Part shown: positions 1 through 9,003 of the stretch, in pieces | Layout: the number at the start of each line of letters is the position of its first letter | Position numbering within the stretch: the first letter of the stretch is position 1 | NCBI RefSeq assembly: GCF_019455385.1 | Contig: NZ_JACOFR010000044.1 | Coordinates: 1-32,822 of the forward strand | Direction: 5' to 3' | Source: Bradyrhizobium sp. BR 10289 | GTDB lineage: Bacteria > Pseudomonadota > Alphaproteobacteria > Rhizobiales > Xanthobacteraceae | Length of the DNA stretch: 32,822 nucleotides | Translations under genes and position numbers: made by a program | The notes under the pieces: generated by a model | What the model was told of the DNA's origin: nothing | Databases searched by the model: none | Seen by the model: only the letters and a program-made list of their open reading frames with translations

Positions 1-68
1 GTGACAACCTCATTCTGGCACAACTGATGCCGTAGGGGGCCGTCCACACCATCAGTATGCCGCCCCGT

Positions 69-131
69 GGGCCCCGGTTCAGCAGCGCATCACGCCGCGA
101 AGAGCGGCGCGCTGCACTGCGCCCGGGGCAC
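69..131. repeat. Palindromic intergenic repeat, family B (right half-unit)
   Basis: A GC-rich imperfect palindrome whose outer arms are gggccccgg and cccggggcac, with internal pairing of the cgccgc/gcggcg type. Nearly the same unit recurs at 9611-9673, and related units occur at 19103-19139 and 32773-32822. It lies upstream of the thi promoter and overlaps no convincing gene. The first 68 bases of the window hold nothing else I can assign. Confidence 0.7.
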
Positions 132-154
132 GGCAGCAGTTCCCCGCCAAGGCG

Positions 155-183
155 TTGACCGCCCCTTCCCCCTGTCCTACATT
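155..183 (+). promoter_or_regulatory. Candidate sigma70-type promoter of the thi operon
   Basis: TTGACC at 155-160 and TACATT at 178-183 are separated by 17 bases, an optimal spacing for a housekeeping promoter. The predicted transcript start falls near 190, exactly where the riboswitch begins, so the leader would be almost only aptamer. The match is by eye; transcription from here is inference. Confidence 0.6.
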
Positions 184-190
184 AGAGCCG

Positions 191-298
191 TTCCGAGGGG
201 TGCTCCGAGGAGGAGCTGAGATACCGCTAAATGGGCAAGCCCGCCCAGGACCGCGGTGACCCTTTGAACCTGATCCGGGTCATGCCGGCGAAGGGACA
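191..298 (+). promoter_or_regulatory. TPP riboswitch (THI element)
   Basis: The conserved blocks of the thiamin diphosphate aptamer are visible in order: gaggggtgctcc (195-206), the ctgagataccgc core (216-227), and accctttgaacctgatccgg followed by gtcatgccggcgaaggga (259-296). TTCC at 191-194 can pair with GGGA at 293-296 as part of P1. The purine-rich Shine-Dalgarno region of thiO (292-300) merges with the 3' side of P1. This suggests that ligand binding hides the ribosome site, which would mean translational control rather than attenuation. No separate terminator hairpin lies between the aptamer and the start codon. Confidence 0.95.
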
Positions 299-301
299 GG
301 G

Positions 302-1312
302 ATGTTGCAGACGACCAAGCGACCGGACTCTCCGGTATCCATCATCGGCGCAGGCATTGCAGGTGCCTGGCAGGCGCTGCTGTTCGCGCAGGCCGGCCAC
401 GCCGTGACGCTGCACGAGCGCAGTGACGCCGGCATGACCGACGCCACCAGCCATTGGGCCGGCGGCATGCTGGCGCCTTACTGCGAGGCGGAGGTCGCCG
501 AACCCATCATCTCCCGCCTCGGCCTGCGCTCCCTGGACATCTGGCGGCGCGAATTGCCGGACACCCCCTTCAACGGCTCCCTCGTCGTCGCCCATCCGCG
601 CGAACGCAACGACTTCGAGCGTTTTGCCCGCATGACCGAGGGCCATCGCCGGCTCGACGCGAGCGGCCTCGCCGAACTCGAGCCGTCGCTGGAGGGGCGC
701 TTCCGCGATGCGCTGTTCTTTCCGACTGAAGGCCATGTCGAGCCGCGCCGCGTGCTGCCGAAGCTGCATGAGCGCATCAAGGCGGCCGGCGGCACCATCA
801 AGTTCGGCAGCGACGTCACCGCCAACGACCTCGAAGGCCTGGTGATCGACTGCCGCGGCCTGTCCGCGCGCGACGAGCAGGGCGAGTTGCGCGGCGTCAA
901 GGGCGAGATGATCCTGATCGAGACGAGCGAGGTGCAGCTGTCGCGCCCGGTGCGGCTGATCCATCCGCGCTGGCCGCTTTACGTGATCCCGCGCGAAGCC
1001 GGCCTGTTCATGCTGGGCGCGACCTCGATCGAGGCCGAGGACACCGGCGTCAGCGTGCGTTCCGCACTGGAGCTGCTCGGCGCCGCCTACACGGTGCACC
1101 CGGCGTTTGGCGAAGCGCGCATCGTCGAATTCGGCTCGGGCCTGCGTCCCGCCTTCCCCGACAATCTCCCGCGCATCGGCATTCGCGGCGAACAGATCAG
1201 CGTGAACGGGCTCTACCGCCACGGCTTCCTGATCGCGCCCGCGCTCGCCGAGCTGACGCTGCAATACGTCCAGCGCGGCCAGATCGACAATGAGGTGATG
1301 CAATGCAGGTGA
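302..1312 (+). CDS. thiO: Glycine oxidase ThiO (FAD-dependent)
   Basis: A 336-residue FAD-dependent amine oxidase of the DAO family. It should oxidise glycine to the imine (dehydroglycine) used by ThiG for the thiazole ring, the oxygen-using route found in organisms without ThiH. The N-terminal dinucleotide-binding motif GAGIAG is at residues 16-21, and the C-terminal FAD motif region has NGLYRHGFLIAPALAE. The ATG directly follows the riboswitch, with a purine-rich ribosome site (aagggacagg) ending two bases before it. It is the first gene of the thi operon; its stop lies 7 bases before the thiS start. Length and context fit thiO. The exact substrate rests on context, since DAO-family members are alike. 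Confidence 0.93.
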   Translation: MLQTTKRPDSPVSIIGAGIAGAWQALLFAQAGHAVTLHERSDAGMTDATSHWAGGMLAPYCEAEVAEPIISRLGLRSLDIWRRELPDTPFNGSLVVAHPRERNDFERFARMTEGHRRLDASGLAELEPSLEGRFRDALFFPTEGHVEPRRVLPKLHERIKAAGGTIKFGSDVTANDLEGLVIDCRGLSARDEQGELRGVKGEMILIETSEVQLSRPVRLIHPRWPLYVIPREAGLFMLGATSIEAEDTGVSVRSALELLGAAYTVHPAFGEARIVEFGSGLRPAFPDNLPRIGIRGEQISVNGLYRHGFLIAPALAELTLQYVQRGQIDNEVMQCR

Positions 1313-1332
1313 TCGTGCAATGCTTGTGATCG
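1299..1332 (+). repeat. 17-bp tandem duplication at the thiO-thiS junction
   Basis: Positions 1299-1315 (tgcaatgcaggtgatcg) and 1316-1332 (tgcaatgcttgtgatcg) are tandem copies differing at two bases. Each copy contains an ATG, at 1303 and 1320. Only 1320 is in frame with thiS. The first copy supplies AGGTGA (1307-1312), seven bases before the used ATG. Confidence 0.85.
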
Positions 1333-1517
1333 TCAATGGCGAGCAACGCGAGATCAATTCGGCCAGCGTCGACGCGCTGCTCACCGAGCTCGACTATGAG
1401 GGCACCCATTTCGCCATCGCGCTGAACTACGACGTCGTGCCGAAGAGCCGCTGGGCCGAGACCACGCTCAAGGCCGGCGACGAGATCGAGATCATCACGC
1501 CGCGGCAGGGAGGGTGA
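1320..1517 (+). CDS. thiS: Sulfur carrier protein ThiS
   Basis: A 65-residue ubiquitin-fold protein ending in the diagnostic Gly-Gly. The terminal glycine is adenylylated and thiocarboxylated, and then donates sulfur to ThiG for the thiazole. The N-terminus MLVIVNGEQRE is the typical first beta hairpin. The ATG at 1320 is preceded by AGGTGA at 1307-1312. That ribosome site lies in a 17-bp duplicated segment that has displaced an older start at 1303. No thiF-like activating enzyme is present in this window. The length is normal for the family. Confidence 0.95.
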   Translation: MLVIVNGEQREINSASVDALLTELDYEGTHFAIALNYDVVPKSRWAETTLKAGDEIEIITPRQGG

Positions 1518-1547
1518 TGATGGTGCTGCTCTCACCAAACACTCCAC

Positions 1548-1648
1548 TGTCATCGCCCGGCTTGACCGGGCGATCCAGTACGCCGCGGCTTCACGGTTCT
1601 GGCCGCTCTGCCGCGGCGTACTGGATCCCCGCGTTCGCGGGGATGACA
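1548..1648. repeat. Palindromic intergenic repeat, family A, copy 1
   Basis: A symmetrical element. TGTCATC at the left and GATGACA at the right flank two small hairpins (gcccggcttgaccgggc and ccccgcgttcgcgggg). The inner arms gatccagtacgccgcggc and gccgcggcgtactggatc form a long perfect stem. It can fold as a clover-like cruciform. It fills the thiS-thiG gap inside the operon. Related copies are at 3083-3183, 10960-11082 and, in part, 19195-19233. Confidence 0.9.
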
Positions 1649-1674
1649 CCGTCATTCAAGGAGACACCCTCCAC

Positions 1675-2457
1675 ATGGTGACCTTCTACGGCAAAACCTT
1701 CGCCTCCCGCCTGCTGATCGGCAGCGCGCTCTATCCCTCGCCCGCGATCATGCAGGCTGCGATCCGCGCCTCGGGCTCGAACATCGTCACCGTCTCGCTC
1801 CGCCGCGAATCCGCCGGCGGCAAGACTGGCGATGCGTTCTGGAAGCTGATCCGCGAGCTCGACGTATCCGTGCTGCCGAACACCGCTGGCTGCCGCAGCG
1901 TCCGCGAGGCCGTGACGACGGCAAAGCTCGCGCGCGAATTGTTCGGCACCAACTGGATCAAGCTGGAAGTGATCGCCGACAACGACACGCTGCAGCCCGA
2001 CGTGGTCGGCCTGGTCGAAGCCGCCGCCATCCTGATCAAGGACGGTTTTGAAGTGTTCCCCTATTGCACCGAGGATCTTTCGGTCGCCAATCGCCTGGTC
2101 GATGCCGGCTGCAAGGTGGTGATGCCGTGGGCCGCCCCGATCGGCAGCGCCAAGGGCATCACCAACCGCGATGCGCTGAAACTGCTGCGCGAGCGGCTGC
2201 CCGACATCACGCTGGTGGTCGATGCCGGCATCGGCGCGCCCAGCCACGCCGCCGAGGCACTCGAGCTCGGCTACGACGCCGTGCTGCTCAACACCGCTAT
2301 CGCCAAAGCCGCCGATCCCGTCGCGATGGCGGGCGCCTTCCGCCTTGGCGTTGAGGCCGGTCGCACCGCCTTCGAAGCCGGGCTGATGAACGCTCGCGAC
2401 TTCGCCTCCCCCTCCACCCCTGTCGTTGGGACCCCGTTCTGGCATGCCGTATCCTGA
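1675..2457 (+). CDS. thiG: Thiazole synthase ThiG
   Basis: A 260-residue TIM-barrel enzyme. It joins 1-deoxy-D-xylulose 5-phosphate, dehydroglycine and sulfur from ThiS thiocarboxylate into thiazole phosphate. The Schiff-base lysine is K96 in the motif NWIKLEVI, the position known from Bacillus ThiG. Phosphate-binding stretches such as VVDAGIGAPSHAAEALELG and DAVLLNTAIAKA are also clear. The ATG is preceded by AAGGAG at 1658-1663; a GTG at codon 2 is a less likely start. The 3' end overlaps thiE by 14 bases, which suggests translational coupling. Confidence 0.97.
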   Translation: MVTFYGKTFASRLLIGSALYPSPAIMQAAIRASGSNIVTVSLRRESAGGKTGDAFWKLIRELDVSVLPNTAGCRSVREAVTTAKLARELFGTNWIKLEVIADNDTLQPDVVGLVEAAAILIKDGFEVFPYCTEDLSVANRLVDAGCKVVMPWAAPIGSAKGITNRDALKLLRERLPDITLVVDAGIGAPSHAAEALELGYDAVLLNTAIAKAADPVAMAGAFRLGVEAGRTAFEAGLMNARDFASPSTPVVGTPFWHAVS

Positions 2458-3052
2458 TCGCTTCTATCCCGTCGTCGACAGCCTCAAATGGGTCGAGCGC
2501 CTGACTAAGCTCGGCGTCGGCACCATCCAGCTGCGTGCCAAGGAGCTCAACGACGCCGACGCGCTGCAGATCGTCACCGACGCGCTGGCGATCACGAACG
2601 GCACGCAGGCCAAGCTCGTAGTCAACGACTATTGGCGCGCGGCGATCGTCGCCGGTGCCAAATATCTGCATCTCGGCCAGGAGGATCTGGCGGACGCCGA
2701 CCTCAAGGCCATCCGCGAGGCGGGCCTTCTCCTCGGCATCTCCACCCATGACGATGCCGAGCTCGAAACCGCGCTCAAGGCAAAGCCCGATTACGTCGCG
2801 CTCGGCCCGATCTTCTTCACCACGCTCAAATCGATGCGCTTCGAGCCGCAGGGCATTCCCAAAATCACGGAGTGGAAAAAGCGCGTGGGCCCCATCCCGC
2901 TGGTCGCGATCGGCGGCATCAAGTTCGAGCACGCCGCGGAAATCTTTGCCGCGGGCGCTGATTCGATCGCGGTAGTGTCCGACGTCACGCAAAATGCCGA
3001 CCCCGACGCCCGCGTGCGCCAATGGCTTGGCGGCTCGAAGGAGGCGGCGTGA
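2444..3052 (+). CDS. thiE: Thiamin-phosphate synthase ThiE
   Basis: A 202-residue TIM-barrel enzyme that couples hydroxymethylpyrimidine diphosphate with thiazole phosphate to give thiamin phosphate. Family motifs in order are TIQLRAKE, LVVNDYWRAA, HLGQEDL, GISTHDDAEL, YVALGPIFFTTLK and PLVAIGGI. I chose ATG 2444, which gives MPYPDRFYPVVDS; an in-frame TTG at 2426 would add six residues. It overlaps the end of thiG by 14 bases. It is the fourth gene of the operon; a family A repeat separates it from thiC. Confidence 0.93.
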   Translation: MPYPDRFYPVVDSLKWVERLTKLGVGTIQLRAKELNDADALQIVTDALAITNGTQAKLVVNDYWRAAIVAGAKYLHLGQEDLADADLKAIREAGLLLGISTHDDAELETALKAKPDYVALGPIFFTTLKSMRFEPQGIPKITEWKKRVGPIPLVAIGGIKFEHAAEIFAAGADSIAVVSDVTQNADPDARVRQWLGGSKEAA

Positions 3053-3082
3053 TGTGCACACCGCCCTCGCCCCACACTCAAC

Positions 3083-3183
3083 TGTCATCGCCCGGCTTGA
3101 CCGGGCGATCCAGTACGCCGCGGCTTAACCGCATCTCACCACCGCCTCTGGAATACTGGATCCCCGCTTTCGCGGGGATGACA
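3083..3183. repeat. Palindromic intergenic repeat, family A, copy 2 (hybrid arms)
   Basis: It has the same outer frame as the copy at 1548-1648 (TGTCATCGCCCGGC on the left, CCCCGCTTTCGCGGGGATGACA on the right). The inner arms do not match each other well, however: the left reads ccagtacgccgcgg and the right ctctggaatactgg. The copy at 10960-11082 has the reciprocal arrangement. It lies between thiE and thiC. Confidence 0.88.
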
Positions 3184-3233
3184 GCGGTATTTGTCGCTCG
3201 CGCAGCGATGCCAACGAACTAAAGGAGGACCCC

Positions 3234-5132
<1,899 letters not shown>

Positions 5133-5148
5133 GCATTCTGGGACCTGC

Positions 5149-5982
5149 GTGAAGTCAACACGTTCAGCTATCGAGAAGTTCGACGCCATGTTTTCAGAGG
5201 GCGCCGAACTTCCCGATGATCAACTTTCCGATTTTCTCTCTTCGGCACTATCAGGCATAAATTGGGCGAGACATCACTCTGTCGAATCCTATTCCGGAAT
5301 ATTCTGGGCTCTCACACGCTTGGTTGGATGCTACGAGCGCCTTTCGGTTCTGTACGAAGGATACGCGGCAACCAAGGCGGACGAACTATGCTACGATGCC
5401 GAGCTGGAGATCGAGCATCTACTGGTGAGGCTCAGGGTCCTAATTGACGAGCTCGCATACGTCATCCGCGTGTGCATGCCTCCTGCTATCCGGGGGCTTA
5501 GTCAGCCGAAAGGGCCAGGCCCTCTACAGTATCGGCAATTTAGCATCAGAGAATTGCTGAAGTTTGTCCGCAAACACCCGGACGTTTCCACCGCACTAAC
5601 GAAGCTCCTTGAGAACAATCGTCAAGACATTGAGCGCTTCGTTTCGCGGCGTGATGACATCGTTCATTTTCGCGCTAAGGCCATAATCTTTAGAACTAAT
5701 ACGATGCGCGTCGGCTTTCTCGACAGCCGCCTGTCTACGAGCAACGGAGCGATTGAACATACCGATCTGCGGGAGTTCATCGAACCGGCTCTAGTATGGG
5801 TTTGGCGTTTCATGCAATCTGATTTGGTTCAATACTTCCGAGAGGAAATAGCAGTTGGCTCACTTGAGTTCGACAGTGTCGGCATAGGCCCACACAAAAT
5901 TTCAATGCCTGGAAGCGTCCGTCTAAAAAAGCTATTAAATACCAAATGTAGGTCGGATGAGCGAAGCGACGTCCAGGATTGA
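5149..5982 (+). CDS. Uncharacterised protein with HEPN-like Rx4H motif
   Basis: A 277-residue mostly helical protein I do not recognise by full sequence. The segment RRDDIVHF has R168, D169 and H173, which fits Rx4H with a polar residue after Arg, the catalytic signature of HEPN-domain RNases found in many toxins and defence systems. The preceding helices (about 60-165) suit a HEPN four-helix bundle. The start is uncertain: GTG 5149 is 16 bases after the thiC stop with a weak ribosome site, and ATG 5188 is possible. GC and codon use are clearly lower than in the thi genes, suggesting acquisition. The last residues (RSDERSDVQD) are encoded by sequence resembling a palindromic intergenic repeat, so the native C-terminus may have been replaced. 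HEPN assignment is inference from one motif. Confidence 0.6.
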   Translation: MKSTRSAIEKFDAMFSEGAELPDDQLSDFLSSALSGINWARHHSVESYSGIFWALTRLVGCYERLSVLYEGYAATKADELCYDAELEIEHLLVRLRVLIDELAYVIRVCMPPAIRGLSQPKGPGPLQYRQFSIRELLKFVRKHPDVSTALTKLLENNRQDIERFVSRRDDIVHFRAKAIIFRTNTMRVGFLDSRLSTSNGAIEHTDLREFIEPALVWVWRFMQSDLVQYFREEIAVGSLEFDSVGIGPHKISMPGSVRLKKLLNTKCRSDERSDVQD

Positions 5983-6269
5983 TATTTTACTCTTGTGCGT
6001 GCTTCTAGAATACTGACCAGTCTGGGGGAGGGACGGCCAAGTTGCCGACACCTCGCCAACCAACTCCGCTCCAATTTCAGCCAAGTCTTTGTCGGCACCG
6101 TGATAGGCCAATGGACGCTGGATCCGTGGGGCGACCTCACAGAATCGCTCGGCCCCTTGCGTGGCCGAACGCCACTTATTTGGTTACCGGGTAAAATCCT
6201 GGCTATTGTTTTTACAAGCCCGCAGACTATGCTCGCAAGGGTTGCAACAAGTCCATAGGGGGCAACGGG
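5983..6269 (+). other. Spacer between the HEPN-like and dynamin-like genes
   Basis: A 287-base gap with AT-rich patches such as gtaaaatcctggctattgttttt (written here in shortened reference, near 6189-6211). A GTG-started 87-codon frame (5995-6258) and an antisense frame cross it, but neither has a recognisable product or a good ribosome site. It probably carries the promoter of the GTPase gene. It could also be the remnant of a third small gene or hold a small RNA; I cannot decide. Confidence 0.35.
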
Positions 6270-8915
6270 ATGGAACCACGGTTGGGTGCGCACGAAGTTG
6301 ACATCCAGGCTACTCAAGTCTTGAACGGCCTCCAGCAACTGACTCAACTACTGGAAGAGCCAGAGACAGAAGAGGCTCTCGATTTGGCAAAAAATGCTCG
6401 AACCACCGAGCAGTACAACGTTCTCCGCAGACTTACAAAGAGCCTAACTCAATATCTCGAGCGTGAGGGCGATCTCTACTATGTAGGACTAGTCGGTCAC
6501 TTCTCGTCAGGCAAGTCGAGTACGATAAACTCAATTCTTGAGATTTGGGAAAGTGATCACGAACGCGAAACAGATCTGAATCCGACAGACACAACGATTA
6601 CGCTTATAACATCGGAAGAGAATGCAAAGTCTCTTTTGGGGGTGATAAGAGAAGGCCATGTAACGATCCGACACGAAGCCGTCGAGAGCGACCTGTTGCG
6701 GCAAGTAGTTCTGGCTGACACACCGGGCAGCGGCGACACCCAATTTGTCGAAGAGGTGGCTCGCGATTTTCTGCCAATTTGCGACGTAATTCTCTTTTTC
6801 TTCTCTGCGACCAGCCCCCTAGACAAGACCGATCTCCCACTCCTCACGGAAATACATAAACGGCTCGCCTTCATTCCGATTAGGTTCATTGTGACGCGAG
6901 CGGATGAGTTCCGAATCGATCGCACTAAGCCAGTGTCAAACTCAAATATTGACAGTTTGAGACGAGATCGATTTCTCGGTGACGTCTTGACCAGGCTAAA
7001 CAAACTGCTTTCCCCGATGATGTATACAGATGAGCAGTTTATTCTTATCGACAACAAGAAGCCTCGATATAACATCGAAGCGTTAGTCGACCTCATTCGC
7101 ACAAAATGCGACCCGAGCAACCCCAACGCAAGAATAGTGATGCACGGTCACAAGCTGCGCTATTTTCAGACCGCTGCAAGGGAACTGAGAACCTTCTTCG
7201 CCAACTTCATAGATGAGAAGCTCAAGCAATTGAGCAAGGTCGTTGATACAGCGGAACAGAATATTCAGTTGTATAACGAGAACGTAATTATTTCGAATAG
7301 CAATCTAACGAAGAGCTGGCTCGATCAACTTACCTCAGTTCGCGGCACCCGCGAGCGCACGATAAAGAGTCTGGCCAACGCCGATTTTCTTCCGCAAATC
7401 ATTGAGAGCTTCACCCAAGTGGCTCGGCGTCGCTCAGAGACAAGAAAATCACTGAATAACGACGCTGTCTTCATTGCGAGAAATATTGGACTAAAAGCTC
7501 GATTGGACATATCGCAAAACCTGCGAGCGCGCGTTGAACAACTAAAGCTCTGGGAATTGACGGCGGCCAGCGGCAGCCTTGATGTACCCTCAAGTTTGAT
7601 CGACTTAAGACCCGATGTTCTTCTGCCAATAACACCAGCGTCTCTAACCGCAGACTGGACGTCCACGCGGGAAACAAAGGCTCAAGCTCTCCGCGATGCG
7701 GCGGCCGACCTGAGACGATTGACTTCTGAACTCGCTATTCTCGTCGAGAACCAAACCCCAATTCGAGAGTGTGAGATCGAAGTCAACAACGCTCAACGCT
7801 CTCTCACAATTGACCTAAATCAATTCTTCAAGAATGCTGAGCTCTATCGAGATGGTGTGTTCTCACACACAACCAAGGAGTCCATCTCGACGCTAGGAAT
7901 CGGCGCGCGCCTAGATGCACTAGAATCTGAGTTCACAAAGAACGATACCATGGCGTTCACTAACGAAACCATGCAACTCCTCTTTCCAGACTTCAATGAG
8001 GTAAGCACAAAGGGGCTTACTCATCTGGCCGCTCTTCAAGATCAGGTCCGCCCTCTCATAAACGAACTCGGCGAGCTTAAAATCCCATCACCGATCTCAG
8101 GAGCTAGAGAGATTGCGCCACAGATAGAAGCAGAGAAAGCCGACCTACTCTCGTATGTCGCATCGAGGTTGAGAGACGACACCCAAAATCTAACCGGTCG
8201 ACTGTCTATTCGGCTATCTGGCGCGGTTGCCGAAGGACGCCGCCAATACGAGGTAGATATTAGTGCAGCACGACGCAGGCGAATTTGGCGCTATGTCACG
8301 ATGATAGCGGGCTCAGCGATATTGGCGTTTCTCGGGTATATTTTCTATAGATTCATCAACAGGGACGTTCCGCAGGACATTGCAAATGCAATTATTTGGA
8401 ATCTGGTGGCTACGCTTCTATCAGGCTCCGCGGGCGCTTTCTTCGCGAAGTGGCGCGATGATTTTCCGCGCACGACCAGTCGCATTCAAAACGATTCACA
8501 AGCCATCGTAAGAGAGCGGGTTCTAGGCATTGTCGAGGAAGAATTCAAAGCGCATGAATTTACCGCTCTCGATGAAGCCATTTTATCAAGAAAGCTAAGC
8601 GAAGCATACGACCGGGTAATTGACTTCGACCCTGATGGCTGGAATCCAGTTGCATCTGAGCGGCTCGAGGTTTTGCGGAAATATGACGCCGAGTTTCGCC
8701 GTCTAAGAGGGGAGTACGAACGGACTGCTGAGGACGTCTTTACTCACACTTCGTCTTACTTCAGCGATGCTAGCAAGAATTTGGAGCGCCTAAATGGGGT
8801 AGCTGCGCGGGTTAAGGCCCGCGCGATAGAACCTTCGTTTAAGCTGCTCGCAGAAACTCGCAACTCGCTGGATGAGGTGAAGAACCAGATCCACAAAGTG
8901 GAATTTAGCCACTAG
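6270..8915 (+). CDS. Dynamin-like GTPase with C-terminal membrane hairpin
   Basis: An 881-residue large GTPase of the bacterial dynamin-like type. The GTP-binding motifs are in order: P-loop GHFSSGKSS at 76-84, switch threonines in NPTDTTIT at 104-111, DTPGSG at 150-155, and TRAD at 209-212 in place of the usual TKxD. A long helical region (about 310-670) is followed by two hydrophobic segments near 675-695 and 705-728, then a charged helical tail. This layout fits a membrane-remodelling dynamin with a paddle-like hairpin rather than a soluble GTPase. The ATG follows gggggcaacggg. Low GC and mixed codon use mark it as foreign to the surrounding genome. Together with the preceding HEPN-like gene it is a candidate defence module; bacterial dynamins are known to limit phage or toxin damage in some species. 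The role here is inference. Confidence 0.85.
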   Translation: MEPRLGAHEVDIQATQVLNGLQQLTQLLEEPETEEALDLAKNARTTEQYNVLRRLTKSLTQYLEREGDLYYVGLVGHFSSGKSSTINSILEIWESDHERETDLNPTDTTITLITSEENAKSLLGVIREGHVTIRHEAVESDLLRQVVLADTPGSGDTQFVEEVARDFLPICDVILFFFSATSPLDKTDLPLLTEIHKRLAFIPIRFIVTRADEFRIDRTKPVSNSNIDSLRRDRFLGDVLTRLNKLLSPMMYTDEQFILIDNKKPRYNIEALVDLIRTKCDPSNPNARIVMHGHKLRYFQTAARELRTFFANFIDEKLKQLSKVVDTAEQNIQLYNENVIISNSNLTKSWLDQLTSVRGTRERTIKSLANADFLPQIIESFTQVARRRSETRKSLNNDAVFIARNIGLKARLDISQNLRARVEQLKLWELTAASGSLDVPSSLIDLRPDVLLPITPASLTADWTSTRETKAQALRDAAADLRRLTSELAILVENQTPIRECEIEVNNAQRSLTIDLNQFFKNAELYRDGVFSHTTKESISTLGIGARLDALESEFTKNDTMAFTNETMQLLFPDFNEVSTKGLTHLAALQDQVRPLINELGELKIPSPISGAREIAPQIEAEKADLLSYVASRLRDDTQNLTGRLSIRLSGAVAEGRRQYEVDISAARRRRIWRYVTMIAGSAILAFLGYIFYRFINRDVPQDIANAIIWNLVATLLSGSAGAFFAKWRDDFPRTTSRIQNDSQAIVRERVLGIVEEEFKAHEFTALDEAILSRKLSEAYDRVIDFDPDGWNPVASERLEVLRKYDAEFRRLRGEYERTAEDVFTHTSSYFSDASKNLERLNGVAARVKARAIEPSFKLLAETRNSLDEVKNQIHKVEFSH

Positions 8916-8940
8916 CTGTGCAATTAATTGAACGAACGTG

Positions 8941-8956
8941 ACGTTTGGAAAAACGT
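8941..8956 (+). terminator. Short perfect hairpin after the GTPase gene
   Basis: ACGTTT-GGAA-AAACGT forms a 6-bp perfect stem with a GNRA-like loop, 25 bases after the GTPase stop. There is no clear T-run after it, so it is a weak terminator candidate or an RNA 3' end structure. Confidence 0.35.
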
Positions 8957-9003
8957 TCCTGCATATTCCTTCGCTCATGTAGGCTGCAGCCGCGGATACT
9001 GAC

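Noticed and set aside
16..30. TGGCAC-N5-ATGC resembling a sigma54 promoter
   Set aside because: The -24/-12 dinucleotide spacing fits, but the -12 half is poor and a better sigma70-type promoter lies next to the riboswitch.
227..1384. 385-codon frame on the minus strand over thiO
   Set aside because: It is a shadow frame in high-GC DNA: Ala/Arg/Gly-rich, no ribosome site, antisense to a clear enzyme gene.
5995..6258. 87-codon frame between the HEPN-like and GTPase genes
   Set aside because: No ribosome site, no recognised family and an antisense frame of similar quality. Kept only as a possible remnant.
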